A stretch of DNA of 64,000 nucleotides from Stenotrophomonas sp. Ste86 (GTDB lineage Bacteria; Pseudomonadota; Gammaproteobacteria; Xanthomonadales; Xanthomonadaceae), in the NCBI RefSeq assembly GCF_024519465.1, contig NZ_JALJRW010000011.1:62001-126000 (forward strand). The letters are read 5' to 3'. Within the stretch, counting starts at the first letter, position 1. Each line of letters starts with the position of its first letter. This document shows, in pieces, positions 19,413 through 28,023 of the stretch. Made by a program: the position numbers and the translations under genes. The notes under the pieces are model-generated. The model had not been told where the DNA came from. It saw only the letters and a list, made by a program, of their open reading frames with translations, and made no database searches.

Positions 19413-20591
19413 TCAGGCCCGGTCCGTCGACACCCATACACGCCCCACCGGATCCAACTCGGCGGTGGTCATGGCCTCGGCGCGCCAACCAAATCCGCAC
19501 ACGGCCAGCACCCCGTCAACCATCGGATCGAAACCAAGCAATCCCTCGATCTCGGATTCGTTGATGGCGGCGGTGACAAAGGCACCGAGCCCCTGCGCCG
19601 TGGCGGCGGTGTACAACGCCTGCGAGACATGCCCGACATCCAGGGTGACGGCGCGGTATGCCTTGACATGATTGCGGTACTTCCAGAAGTTGCGGCCAAA
19701 CCGGCAGACCAGGACCACCATGACATGCGCGGAGGCGAACCAGTACTGCCCCGACAGCAGGCGCAGGCATAGCGCGTCCAGGTCGTCGGGTTGGGTGGTT
19801 TGGCGTCCCAGCTCGTGTGCGATGGCGTGATAGTGATAGATACCCGGCGAGAGTCCCTCCACATCCCGAGCGATGACGTAGGCCTCCAAAGGGTGGAGGC
19901 TTCCTGCCGACGGCACGTTCTTCTTCAGGAATCGCACGCCCGGCTCGGTCTCCACCTGGGCCTGCGCCATCAGTACGTTCTGCAGCATGCCGGCCAGCAT
20001 GCTCAGTGGCACCGGGCGATCACGCGCGTAGTTGCGGCAGGTAGTGCGGCCTGCGAGCAGTTCTGCGACGGCGTCCGGCGCTGGCCGTGGGAGTGCTATG
20101 GCACCAGACACCCGGGCGGGTGCCTCGGCAGGCGGCTTGCCCAACTGCTGGACCAGCTCCTGCGCGGTGACCAGCCGGTTTTTCTCCATCTCGCCGGCGC
20201 TGTCTACGCCCGACCAGCGGGAGTGCCGGTGATGGATCGCGGAAAGCGCCCACCAATGCCCATCACGCACACGCTGATCGGCCTGCCTCGCCGCGACCGG
20301 CTCACCCCGCTCGGTGATCAGCAGACCTACGTCCCGCAATCCCAGCACCAAGGCAAGCTCCTCGGGCTCCTCGGGAAATGCCTGCCACTGTTCCGCACTG
20401 CTCTGAAGGAGGAACATGCAGGCGGGGACCGCCAAGGCAACAGGTTCGTCCAGATGGGCTGCGCGCACCAGCAAGCGGCGTTCGAACCCGATGCCTGTGC
20501 CACCTGCCAGCAAGTTGTCGAGCGAGAACACCGGCTGCTCATCTGGGAGGACGGCCACGGCGTAACACCGACGATACCTTGAGATGTTCAT
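19413..20591 (-). CDS. SagB-like peptide maturation dehydrogenase (FMN nitroreductase fold)
   Basis: 392 residues. The C-terminal ~230 residues are a SagB/ThcOx-type nitroreductase domain: AELLAGRTTCRNYARDRPVP (FMN phosphate Arg region), NVPSAGSLHPLEAYVIARDV, then GLSPGIYHYHAIAHELG, and LDVGHVSQALYTAATAQGLG near the C-terminus. SagB proteins oxidise azoline rings to azoles in ribosomal peptides. The N-terminal ~150 residues match no azole cyclodehydratase and resemble the xanthomonad family called putative peptide maturation dehydrogenase. No YcaO or SagC partner is nearby, so its chemistry may not be azoline oxidation. It is divergent from the precursor gene at 20783. Confidence 0.85.
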   Translation of the reverse strand: MNISRYRRCYAVAVLPDEQPVFSLDNLLAGGTGIGFERRLLVRAAHLDEPVALAVPACMFLLQSSAEQWQAFPEEPEELALVLGLRDVGLLITERGEPVAARQADQRVRDGHWWALSAIHHRHSRWSGVDSAGEMEKNRLVTAQELVQQLGKPPAEAPARVSGAIALPRPAPDAVAELLAGRTTCRNYARDRPVPLSMLAGMLQNVLMAQAQVETEPGVRFLKKNVPSAGSLHPLEAYVIARDVEGLSPGIYHYHAIAHELGRQTTQPDDLDALCLRLLSGQYWFASAHVMVVLVCRFGRNFWKYRNHVKAYRAVTLDVGHVSQALYTAATAQGLGAFVTAAINESEIEGLLGFDPMVDGVLAVCGFGWRAEAMTTAELDPVGRVWVSTDRA

Positions 20592-20782
20592 GCGTATCCT
20601 GCTGGCTGAAGGTCTGGCCGATTTTCAAAGATACCGAATCGGGATGCACATGGATATTGAATGAAGCTCCTTCCGACGGCAGCGTTCTCAAGACCGGCAA
20701 GAGCTGGCCGCTATGGATACCGATACCGTGACATCCGATGCTGCGCATTACTTCCTGACATACACAACTGGACCTTCTGCAT
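20592..20782. promoter_or_regulatory. divergent promoter region of the RiPP locus
   Basis: 191 bases separate the dehydrogenase start (leftward) from the precursor start (rightward). Base composition is less GC-rich than in the flanking genes. No strong -35/-10 pair, palindrome or clear Shine-Dalgarno sequence is visible. The bases before the precursor ATG read ACCTTCTGCAT, so its translation start is poorly marked. Function is inferred from position. Confidence 0.4.
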
Positions 20783-21061
20783 ATGGCGAATCACAAAGTA
20801 CCGCTTTCCCTTTCCGATGCTGCCGCACTTCTGGATCTGCTGACAACCGACGATGCGTTCCGCGCCGCATTTCAAGCAAACCCGGCAGAAGCGCTTAAGC
20901 AGGTGAGTGAAGCTGCGGCGGAAGCGGCGGTCGAGTGCGCCATGCCGGGCCAGCTCGCATCAGTGGAAGAGCTGCTGGCTTCGCGCGCTCATCTCACCGG
21001 TCATCTCACCGAGAAGGGTATGTTCACCGTGCCGCATTGCTTCGTTGCGGGCGGCCAGTAA
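20783..21061 (+). CDS. RiPP precursor peptide with nitrile-hydratase-like leader
   Basis: 92-residue peptide. Residues ~8-45 (LSLSDAAALLDLLTTDDAF then RAAFQANPAEALKQV) have the helical leader pattern seen in NHLP-type precursors related to the nitrile hydratase alpha subunit. ECAMPGQLASVEELLASR (51-68) continues that fold. The tail TEKGMFTVPHCFVAGGQ (76-92) is the probable core, with Thr82 and Cys86 as modifiable residues. No GG-type cleavage site is evident before the core; the Gly-Gly is near the C-terminus (90-91). The size, leader and flanking dehydrogenase and cyclase fit the xanthomonad 'putative modified peptide' family. Its last 38 bases overlap the cyclase gene on the other strand. 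Confidence 0.85.
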   Translation: MANHKVPLSLSDAAALLDLLTTDDAFRAAFQANPAEALKQVSEAAAEAAVECAMPGQLASVEELLASRAHLTGHLTEKGMFTVPHCFVAGGQ

Positions 21062-23576
21062 TACGAGGTTCTCGTCCCGGCGCCGCCTTGGCGACGGGAC
21101 ACCCCGACCGGGGCGGATAGGCCACGCTGTCACGGACGTTCAACGAGCGAAGCACCGCAGATCCTGCAACCTCGCCATAGGCCAGCCCACGCTGGCTTCG
21201 CAACCACTCCTGCTGCGCTGCCTCTCCCTGGGTATCACCGGCGTCGCGTAGCGCGGACGCCAATACACTGTGCGCCTGGAAGAGCTCATTGCCATTGATG
21301 AGCACCTTTAGCTGACGTGCCGCGCCGGCCGGGTCGCCAGCCATGCGTTGTTGATTGGCCTTGACGACAGCTAACAGCTCAGTGGTCTTCGCATCGCCTA
21401 TCTCACTGGATAGTGTTTGCATCTGCGGCGTGTGACGGGCGAATGCGTCGCCCAACCCCATCCGTTGTGCCGCATACATCATCGATGCGGCGAAGAATAG
21501 CCGCTGCCCGCGATCATCGGCAGAGGGATCACCGGCAAGGGCAAGCAGGGACCCGAACGTCTTCTCCACCCGAACGCGAGACGCACACATTCCCGATGCC
21601 GCCTGGGTGACGACGGCAACCACGGAAAGGAACTCGCACACCGAAGCAGAATCTTTGCAGTTTGCAGCCGCCTCTACTGCCGCCGCTGCAGCAGCCTCCG
21701 TGTCCCCGCGATCCAAGTCCAGCGAGACCCCTTCCAGCCACTGTGCAGGCCCGGGGCCTGGAATGGCCGCCAGCATCTTGCTGGCCTTTTCAACATCACC
21801 GGACGCGGCGATCGCCGCCACCATATGTCTGTTTGTCTCACCGTTTGACATCGTCAACGCGCGGCGCTGGGTGGCCAACGCGGCGTTCAATTTTCCTTGT
21901 GCCAATTGAATGCGCCCAAGCAGATGCAGCGTCACCGGCCTCAGCGGGTTCTGTTGAACGTCGGCAGCTGCAACGGCACTCTCTGCTTCTGCGTACCGCC
22001 CCAGCAGGAATGCCGCCCAGGCATGGTTCACCCGTGCCCCATGATGGTCAGGGTAGAGATTCTCCATCGTCGCCCAGGCATCCAGCGATGCGGACTCATT
22101 GTTCGAGAGCAGGTCCAGCTTCCATGCGTCCAGATACAACTGTTCCCTCGTCGTCAGGCGACTGCGCAGGCGGTCAACCTTCGCCAGGATGTCCCGCGCT
22201 TCATCCCGCTTGCCGAGGCTAACCAGCACGCGCATCTGCGCAAGCCAGGCCATCGCAAATTCGGGGTCGATGTTGGTGGCTATCTCAAAGTACTTTCGCG
22301 ACTCTCTCACCTGGTCGTCGCCATACATTGCCTGGCCCTTGGCATATGCGTTCAGGGCATCCAGGTTTGCCGTCGCAACTTCCGGCAGGGGATTGGAGGC
22401 CCGCTGCACGTCCGACAGGGCTTCACCCAGGCGGCCGCGCAATTGAGCGACTACCTCATCGGTGGAGGACAGCGCCGAGCTGTAGCCCCTTCCATCGGCG
22501 TATACGCTATAGACAGACTTCTTGCTCACCGGATCGATCACGTCAATCGAGACCCGGAGCTTTCCGTGGATTTCGCGGACGGACGGTACAAGCACCGCCC
22601 TGGCACCGTCGCGTGACGCAATCTGGACCGCGGCGGCCCGGTCGATGATGCTGCCTGGCGCGCGCATCATCCGCCCCATCGTGTCGCGGGTCTTGAGATC
22701 GCTGAGCACGTTCACGTATCGGGACTGTTCAAGGCTGATACGAAACGCCTGTCCGAGCCCATCATTCAACAGCGGATTGCCGGTCGCATTCTCGATATCG
22801 GCCAACACCACCCAGTCTCGCTCGGCAAAAGCGATCGCCGGCTCAGGACGGGCAATCAGCCAGATGGTCAGAATTGTGGTCACGATCAGCGTGGCCTGCG
22901 CTGCCATCGCGATCGGGCGACGCCAAAGCGGGATATCCCGCATCGCCTTGGAAGAGGCCCGAGGACGCTGGAGCGGCGGAAGCGACGGCCCATGGACGCC
23001 AAATACTTCGAGTGGCTGCGGAACGCCCTTGAAGCGCCAGCGTCCAAACGACTTCCATTTCAAGCCATTGCCGGTCTCTCCTAGTCTGTCCACGAGTCGT
23101 CGCACCATCGACTCGGCAGTGGAGGACACCAATATCTGGCCGGGACGCGCCAGCTGCATCAGCCGGGCCGCCATCGGTTTGGCGAGGCCCTCCACTTCGA
23201 CAGCCTTGGCACCGAACGCCACGGCTTCAGCGCTGTTGTTCCACAGGATCACCTCGCCCACATGCAGGCCTGCGCGCGCGCGTATCGGGATGCCGCACTG
23301 ATCGCCCAACCGCTGCAGGTTGTGTTGGTAATCCAGCGCAAACCCCAGCGCATCAATCGCCCGATCAAACAACAGGAACAGCCCATCGGAGCGGTCGATC
23401 TGCTGCCCATTCCACTGCTGCTGCAACGTCAGCACCAACCGGTCGTGCTGCTGGAATAGCTCGGCGGCGGCCGCATCGCCAATCCGCTCGACCAGGATCA
23501 ACGAATCGCACAGGTCGGTAAACAACAACGCCCGCATCTGCGGTGCCTGGGTCGACGTTCCGTTGTCGCCATTCAT
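21024..23576 (-). CDS. class III cyclase-TolB/TPR membrane protein (peptide modification system 'cyclase')
   Basis: 850 residues. Residues ~10-195 form a class III nucleotidyl cyclase domain with both metal Asp (D21 in LLFTDLC, D64 in RSDGLFLLF), ARAGLHVGEVILW and PMAARLMQLARPGQILVSS. The transition-state Asn of active enzymes is replaced by Pro134, while Arg138 is kept. A single membrane helix lies at about 222-242. The periplasmic part has a TolB/FlgO-like segment (WVVLADIENATGNPLLNDGL) and about ten TPR-type helices from ~400 on. This layout matches the family named putative peptide modification system cyclase. It lies 15 bases downstream of the diguanylate cyclase gene and is convergent with the precursor gene. 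Confidence 0.85.
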   Translation of the reverse strand: MNGDNGTSTQAPQMRALLFTDLCDSLILVERIGDAAAAELFQQHDRLVLTLQQQWNGQQIDRSDGLFLLFDRAIDALGFALDYQHNLQRLGDQCGIPIRARAGLHVGEVILWNNSAEAVAFGAKAVEVEGLAKPMAARLMQLARPGQILVSSTAESMVRRLVDRLGETGNGLKWKSFGRWRFKGVPQPLEVFGVHGPSLPPLQRPRASSKAMRDIPLWRRPIAMAAQATLIVTTILTIWLIARPEPAIAFAERDWVVLADIENATGNPLLNDGLGQAFRISLEQSRYVNVLSDLKTRDTMGRMMRAPGSIIDRAAAVQIASRDGARAVLVPSVREIHGKLRVSIDVIDPVSKKSVYSVYADGRGYSSALSSTDEVVAQLRGRLGEALSDVQRASNPLPEVATANLDALNAYAKGQAMYGDDQVRESRKYFEIATNIDPEFAMAWLAQMRVLVSLGKRDEARDILAKVDRLRSRLTTREQLYLDAWKLDLLSNNESASLDAWATMENLYPDHHGARVNHAWAAFLLGRYAEAESAVAAADVQQNPLRPVTLHLLGRIQLAQGKLNAALATQRRALTMSNGETNRHMVAAIAASGDVEKASKMLAAIPGPGPAQWLEGVSLDLDRGDTEAAAAAAVEAAANCKDSASVCEFLSVVAVVTQAASGMCASRVRVEKTFGSLLALAGDPSADDRGQRLFFAASMMYAAQRMGLGDAFARHTPQMQTLSSEIGDAKTTELLAVVKANQQRMAGDPAGAARQLKVLINGNELFQAHSVLASALRDAGDTQGEAAQQEWLRSQRGLAYGEVAGSAVLRSLNVRDSVAYPPRSGCPVAKAAPGREPRITGRPQRSNAAR

Positions 23577-23591
23577 GCCGTTCTTCCCGCG

Positions 23592-24638
23592 TCAGGGTGT
23601 GGCGGTCGCGGCACGCGACCAGTGCAGCCGGTTGCCGCCCAGGCGCTTGGCCTGGTACAGCGCGTTGTCGGCGCGAGCGTACCACTCGCTCCAGTCGGTA
23701 TGGGGCTCGAGCAGGCGCACGCCGATGCTGACCGGGCAGACGTGGGGCACGCCGTGGGCGCGGTCCATCAAACCATGCACGGCGCTGAGGATGAACTCGG
23801 CGGCGTGCTGCAGGCTGTCCTGGTCGGCGCTGCGCAGCAGCAGGCAGAACTCGTCGCCGCCCAGCCGGCAGGCCATGTCCCGTTCGGTGGCCACCGAACG
23901 CAGGATATTGGCCACGCTCTGCAGCACGCGGTCGCCGGCCTGGTGGCCGTATTCGTCGTTGACCTGCTTGAACCGGTCGCAGTCGATCAGCAGCAGGCCT
24001 TGCGGGGGGCCGTCGTCGTGGCTGCGGCATTCCTGCAGGTACAGCGCCAGGCCGCGGCGGTTGTGCAGGCCGGTCAGCTCGTCGGTGCGCACCAGCTCGC
24101 GCGTGTGGGTGAGCTGGTGGGTAGTGACGTAGAGGTTGTCCAGCGCGGTTTCCAGGTCGTGGTTGCGCCGGCGCAGCTGCCGGATCAGGACCTGTTCGTT
24201 GCTGACCACGCGCATGATCGTGCGGCGCAGGAAATAGGCGATCAGGCCGGGGTCGCGTTCGACCAGCCGCTGGAAATCGCCGTTGCCCAGCTCCAGCACG
24301 ACGCTGTCGGCCACGGCGCGGGCATCGGCGCTGCGCGGGTGGTCGCCGATCAGCAGGCCGAGTTCACCGAAGAATTCATTGCGCCCCAGCGACTTCACCA
24401 GCAGGTCTTCGCCGAAGTCCAGTTCGATGCAACCGCTGACGATCACATACATGGTGTCGCCGGGTTGACCCCGATGGAACAGGTGGTCACCCTGGGGCAG
24501 GAGGCGCTCCTGGCCGAACTCGGCGAACAGGTCGAATTCGCTCGGGCTCAGGATGGCGTGCACGATCTCAGCCATCGCCGTCTGGGCGATGCCTGGTTCC
24601 TGTTCGCACACATTCGCCGCCGCAACCTTGCCGGTCAT
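23592..24638 (-). CDS. diguanylate cyclase with N-terminal cyclic-nucleotide-binding domain
   Basis: 348 residues from the ATG at 24636-24638. A GTG 17 codons upstream is also possible. Residues ~35-150 are a cNMP-binding (CRP-like) domain with the phosphate cassette FFGELGLLIGDHPRSADARA, including its Arg. A helical linker leads to a GGDEF domain (~185-345) with RTDELTGLHNRRGL and intact RLGGDEF. The inhibitory I-site RxxD is not kept (TERD at that position), so product inhibition may be absent. The layout suggests that binding of cAMP or cGMP sets c-di-GMP output. It is directly upstream of the cyclase at 21024 on the same strand. Confidence 0.9.
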   Translation of the reverse strand: MTGKVAAANVCEQEPGIAQTAMAEIVHAILSPSEFDLFAEFGQERLLPQGDHLFHRGQPGDTMYVIVSGCIELDFGEDLLVKSLGRNEFFGELGLLIGDHPRSADARAVADSVVLELGNGDFQRLVERDPGLIAYFLRRTIMRVVSNEQVLIRQLRRRNHDLETALDNLYVTTHQLTHTRELVRTDELTGLHNRRGLALYLQECRSHDDGPPQGLLLIDCDRFKQVNDEYGHQAGDRVLQSVANILRSVATERDMACRLGGDEFCLLLRSADQDSLQHAAEFILSAVHGLMDRAHGVPHVCPVSIGVRLLEPHTDWSEWYARADNALYQAKRLGGNRLHWSRAATATP

Positions 24639-24839
24639 CCCGTGCACCCGCTTCCCAGCGTTCCCCCGGTGAGCGGATGAGGATAGCACCCCTAAAAACT
24701 GTGCGCCTCATCCCATTTCAGAGCACGGACGCCGTACTTTTTCGACCGGCCCGGCACATCCCCCTTCCATACGCGCTCCGGATCGGCCAGCGGCCACCGG
24801 ATCCTCGCGGCGCCGGCCGTCGAGCGGTCCGAACAAGGC

Positions 24840-24865
24840 GACGGGCGGTCTCCTTGCCGCCCGTC
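24840..24865 (-). terminator. stem-loop downstream of aceA
   Basis: 9-bp stem GACGGGCGG / CCGCCCGTC with an 8-base loop, 46 bases past the aceA stop. It has no T-tract on the minus strand, so it is a weak terminator or a message-stabilising hairpin. The rest of 24639-24910 shows nothing recognisable. Confidence 0.45.
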
Positions 24866-24910
24866 ACGTCGGCCTTCCCTGGCCGCCCTTGGCGGAGCTG
24901 CCGGCGCCGG

Positions 24911-26203
24911 TCAGGCCGCGCGCTCGGCGTTGAACTGCTCTTCCTCGGTCGAGCCGGTCAGCGCGGTGGTCGAGGACTGGCCCTGCTGAATGGCCTGGGT
25001 GACCGCGTCGAAGTAGCCGGTGCCGACCTCGCGCTGGTGCTTGACCGCGGTGAAGCCGCGATCGGCGGCGGCGAACTCGGCCTCCTGCAGCTCCACGAAG
25101 GCGCTCATCTGGCGGCGCGCGTAGCCGTGGGCCAGGTTGAACATGGAGTAGTTCAGGGCGTGGAAGCCGGCCAGGGTGATGAACTGGAACTTGTAGCCGT
25201 ATGTGGCGATCTCCTTCTGGAAGGTCGCGATGGTGGCGTCATCCAGGTTCTTCTTCCAGTTGAAGCTGGGCGAGCAGTTGTAGGCCAGCAGCTTGCCCGG
25301 GAACTTGGCATGGATGGCCTCGGCGAACCTGCGCGCGAACTCCAGGTCCGGCTTGCCGGTCTCGCACCAGATCAGGTCGGCATAGGGCGCATACGCCAGG
25401 CCGCGGCTGATCGCCTGGTCCAGGCCGTTGCGGGTGCGGTAGAAGCCTTCCGGGGTGCGCTCGCCGCTGGCGAAGGGCTGGTCGTTGGGGTCGATGTCGC
25501 TGGTCAGCAGGTCGGCGGCCTCCGCGTCGGTGCGGGCCACCAGCAGGGTCGGCACGCCCATCACGTCAGCGGCCAGGCGCGCGGCGTTGAGCTTTTCGAT
25601 GGCCTCGCGGGTGGGCACCAGCACCTTGCCGCCCATGTGCCCGCACTTCTTCACCGAGGCCAGCTGGTCCTCGAAGTGCACCCCGGCCGCGCCGGCCTCG
25701 ATCATCGCCTTCATCAGTTCGAAGGCGTTGAGCACGCCGCCGAAACCGGCTTCGGCATCGGCCACGATCGGCTGCAGGAAGTCGATATCGTCCTTGCCCT
25801 CGGCATGGTGCAGCTGGTCGGCACGCAGCAGCGTGTTGTTGATGCGCTTGACCACCGCCGGCACCGAGTCGGCCGGGTACAGCGACTGGTCGGGGTACAT
25901 CTGGCCGGCCAGGTTGGCGTCGGCGGCCACCTGCCAGCCGGACAGGTAGATGGCATTCAAACCGGCCTTGACCTGCTGCATGGCCTGGTTGCCGGTCAGC
26001 GCGCCAAGCGCGTTGACGAAGTCTTTTTCCTGCAGGTAGGTCCACAGCTTTTCCGCGCCCAGCCGGGCCAGCGAATGCTCCACGTGCACGGTGCCGCGCA
26101 GGCGCACCACGTCGGCGGCGGTGTAGTTGCGCTGGATGCCCGCCCAGCGCGGGTCGGTGTTCCATTCGTGCTGGATCTGTTCGGCGGTCGGCAGCGTGCT
26201 CAT
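24911..26203 (-). CDS. aceA: isocitrate lyase
   Basis: First enzyme of the glyoxylate shunt, cleaving isocitrate to glyoxylate and succinate. The 430-residue length is normal for the proteobacterial form. The catalytic loop [10 protein letters not shown] carries the active Cys. Metal and substrate residues lie in [27 protein letters not shown] and [13 protein letters not shown], with [11 protein letters not shown] near the C-terminal third. It follows aceB by 63 bases on the same strand, so aceB-aceA is likely one transcript. No aceK (isocitrate dehydrogenase kinase/phosphatase) is in the window. Confidence 0.97.
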   Translation of the reverse strand: MSTLPTAEQIQHEWNTDPRWAGIQRNYTAADVVRLRGTVHVEHSLARLGAEKLWTYLQEKDFVNALGALTGNQAMQQVKAGLNAIYLSGWQVAADANLAGQMYPDQSLYPADSVPAVVKRINNTLLRADQLHHAEGKDDIDFLQPIVADAEAGFGGVLNAFELMKAMIEAGAAGVHFEDQLASVKKCGHMGGKVLVPTREAIEKLNAARLAADVMGVPTLLVARTDAEAADLLTSDIDPNDQPFASGERTPEGFYRTRNGLDQAISRGLAYAPYADLIWCETGKPDLEFARRFAEAIHAKFPGKLLAYNCSPSFNWKKNLDDATIATFQKEIATYGYKFQFITLAGFHALNYSMFNLAHGYARRQMSAFVELQEAEFAAADRGFTAVKHQREVGTGYFDAVTQAIQQGQSSTTALTGSTEEEQFNAERAA

Positions 26204-26266
26204 GGCGTTTCTCCAGGGGGGAATACGTTGAATGGGTGAAGCGATGCGGGAGGCGGGCGGTACAGG

Positions 26267-27916
26267 TCAGTCCAGACGGTCGTAAGCGGGCAGGGTCAGG
26301 AAATCGGTGAGTTCATCGCGGCGGCTGAGCTGCGCCAGCAGCGCGATGGCTTCGTCGATGCGGGCGGCACCGGGCAGCGCACTGCGGTCGCCAAGGCGTG
26401 CGGGGAGCTGGGCCAAGGTGGCGTCGAGCAGCGGCAGGTCGATGGCGGTGCCGTCGTCGAGCTGCTGGCCGGGCACGTGCAGCCACTGCCACAGCTGGCT
26501 GCGGCTGATCTCGGCGGTGGCCGCGTCCTCCATCAGGTGGTGGATCGGCACGCAGCCGTTGCCGTCCAGCCACGCGGCCAGGTAGCGCACGCAGACTTCC
26601 ACGTTGCCCTCGAAACCGGCGCGGGTGATGGTGCCGGTGGGCGCGGCGATCAGCGCATCGCGCCCCACCTGCACATCCCGGCGCAGTACCGCGTGCTGGT
26701 TCGGCCCGGGCATGTGTTCGTCGAAGATCGCCTGTGCCACTGGGATCAGCGCCGGATGCGCCACCCAGGTGCCGTCGTGGCCGGCGGTGACTTCGCGCAG
26801 CTTGTCCGCCCGCACCCGCGCCATCGCCTGTTCGTTGGCGGCGGCATCGTGGTTGATCGGGATCTGCGCGGCCATGCCGCCCATCGCATGCGCGCCGCGG
26901 CGGTGGCAGGTGCGGATCAGCAGTTCCGAATAAGCCTTCAGGAACGGCTGGGTCATGGTCACCTGGCCGCGCTCGGGCAGCACCTTGTCGGCGTGGCGGC
27001 GGAAGGTCTTGATGTAGGAAAAAATGTAGTCCCAGCGCCCACAGTTCAGGCCGACGATGCGGTCGCGCAGCGCATGCAGGATCTCGTCCATCTCGAACAC
27101 CGCCGGCAGTGTTTCGATCAGCACCGTGACCTTGATCTGCCCGTGCGGCAGGCCGAGCATGCCTTCGATGTGCGACAGCGCGGTCTCCCACAGCGCCGCC
27201 TCTTCCATGCTCTGCAGCTTGGGCAGGTAGAAGTACGGGCCGCGCTGTTTGCACATCAGCGTGCGCGCGTTGTGGAAGGCGAACACCGCCGCATCGAACA
27301 AGCCACCGGCGATTGCCTGGCCGTCGATGCGCACGTGCTTTTCATCCAGGTGCCAGCCGCGCGGACGCACAATCAGCACCGCCTGTTCGTTGAACGGACG
27401 CAGCGCGTACTGCTTGCCCGGCTTGCCGTCCACCGACGGGCCGGTGTGGGTCAGATCGCCGCGCACCGCGCCGATCAGCGCCTGCTGGCCGGCCAGCAGG
27501 TTGCGCCAGGCCGGTGCGGTGGAATCCTCGAAGTCGGCCATGAACACCTTGGCCCCGGAGTTCAGCGCGTTGATGACCATCTTCGGGTCGGTCGGGCCGG
27601 TGATCTCCACGCGGCGGTCCTGCAGCGCGTCCGGCAGCGGGGCGACGGTCCAGTCTTCATTGCGGATCTGCGCGGTGTCGGCGCGGAAGTCCGGCAGCCC
27701 GCCGCCATCGAAGAACGCCTGGCGCGCCACCCGGGCCTGCAGCCGGCGCTGGCGCTCGGGCTCCACCGCACGGTGCAGCGACACCAGCAAGGCCAGTACC
27801 CCCGCCGGCAGCAACGCGGACTGGCCGGCGAGCTGGGTGGTCACCGTGATCCCGGGGGTGGCGGGGGCATCGGCCGGGGTGGGCTGGGCTGTGGCGAAAG
27901 CGGCGACGGCGGACAT
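26267..27916 (-). CDS. aceB: malate synthase A
   Basis: Condenses glyoxylate with acetyl-CoA to malate. I use the ATG at 27914-27916, which follows an AGGAG ribosome site. A TTG five codons upstream (27931) overlaps that site and is unlikely. The 549-residue product has malate synthase A signatures: KVFMADFEDSTAPAWRN, VLIETLPAVFEMDEILHALR, VGLNCGRWDYIFSYIKTFR, MGGMAAQIPI, and the C-terminal catalytic Asp in HHLMEDAATAEISRSQLWQW. It is first in the aceB-aceA unit, divergent from a LysR gene. Confidence 0.96.
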   Translation of the reverse strand: MSAVAAFATAQPTPADAPATPGITVTTQLAGQSALLPAGVLALLVSLHRAVEPERQRRLQARVARQAFFDGGGLPDFRADTAQIRNEDWTVAPLPDALQDRRVEITGPTDPKMVINALNSGAKVFMADFEDSTAPAWRNLLAGQQALIGAVRGDLTHTGPSVDGKPGKQYALRPFNEQAVLIVRPRGWHLDEKHVRIDGQAIAGGLFDAAVFAFHNARTLMCKQRGPYFYLPKLQSMEEAALWETALSHIEGMLGLPHGQIKVTVLIETLPAVFEMDEILHALRDRIVGLNCGRWDYIFSYIKTFRRHADKVLPERGQVTMTQPFLKAYSELLIRTCHRRGAHAMGGMAAQIPINHDAAANEQAMARVRADKLREVTAGHDGTWVAHPALIPVAQAIFDEHMPGPNQHAVLRRDVQVGRDALIAAPTGTITRAGFEGNVEVCVRYLAAWLDGNGCVPIHHLMEDAATAEISRSQLWQWLHVPGQQLDDGTAIDLPLLDATLAQLPARLGDRSALPGAARIDEAIALLAQLSRRDELTDFLTLPAYDRLD

Positions 27917-28023
27917 GGCGGGCTCCTGCAATGCGGTAGGGCTTCACCGTGCGCCGCCGTACCGTATTTGACAAAACAGTTATCGCAATGCACTACATAA
28001 GGTGAGCTTATACTCGTGACACC
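27917..28023. promoter_or_regulatory. aceB / LysR divergent promoter region
   Basis: 107 bases between two divergent starts. The AT-rich core at 27966-28014 holds TTGACA (27968-27973) and TATACT (28009-28014) on the plus strand. On the minus strand a possible aceB pair is TTGCGA, 16 bases, then TACGGT. TTATCGCAATGCACTACATAA (27980-28000) ends in inverted TTAT/ATAA, suitable for LysR binding. TATACT lies so close to the LysR ATG (28024) that its message would be nearly leaderless. Assignments are tentative. Confidence 0.35.
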
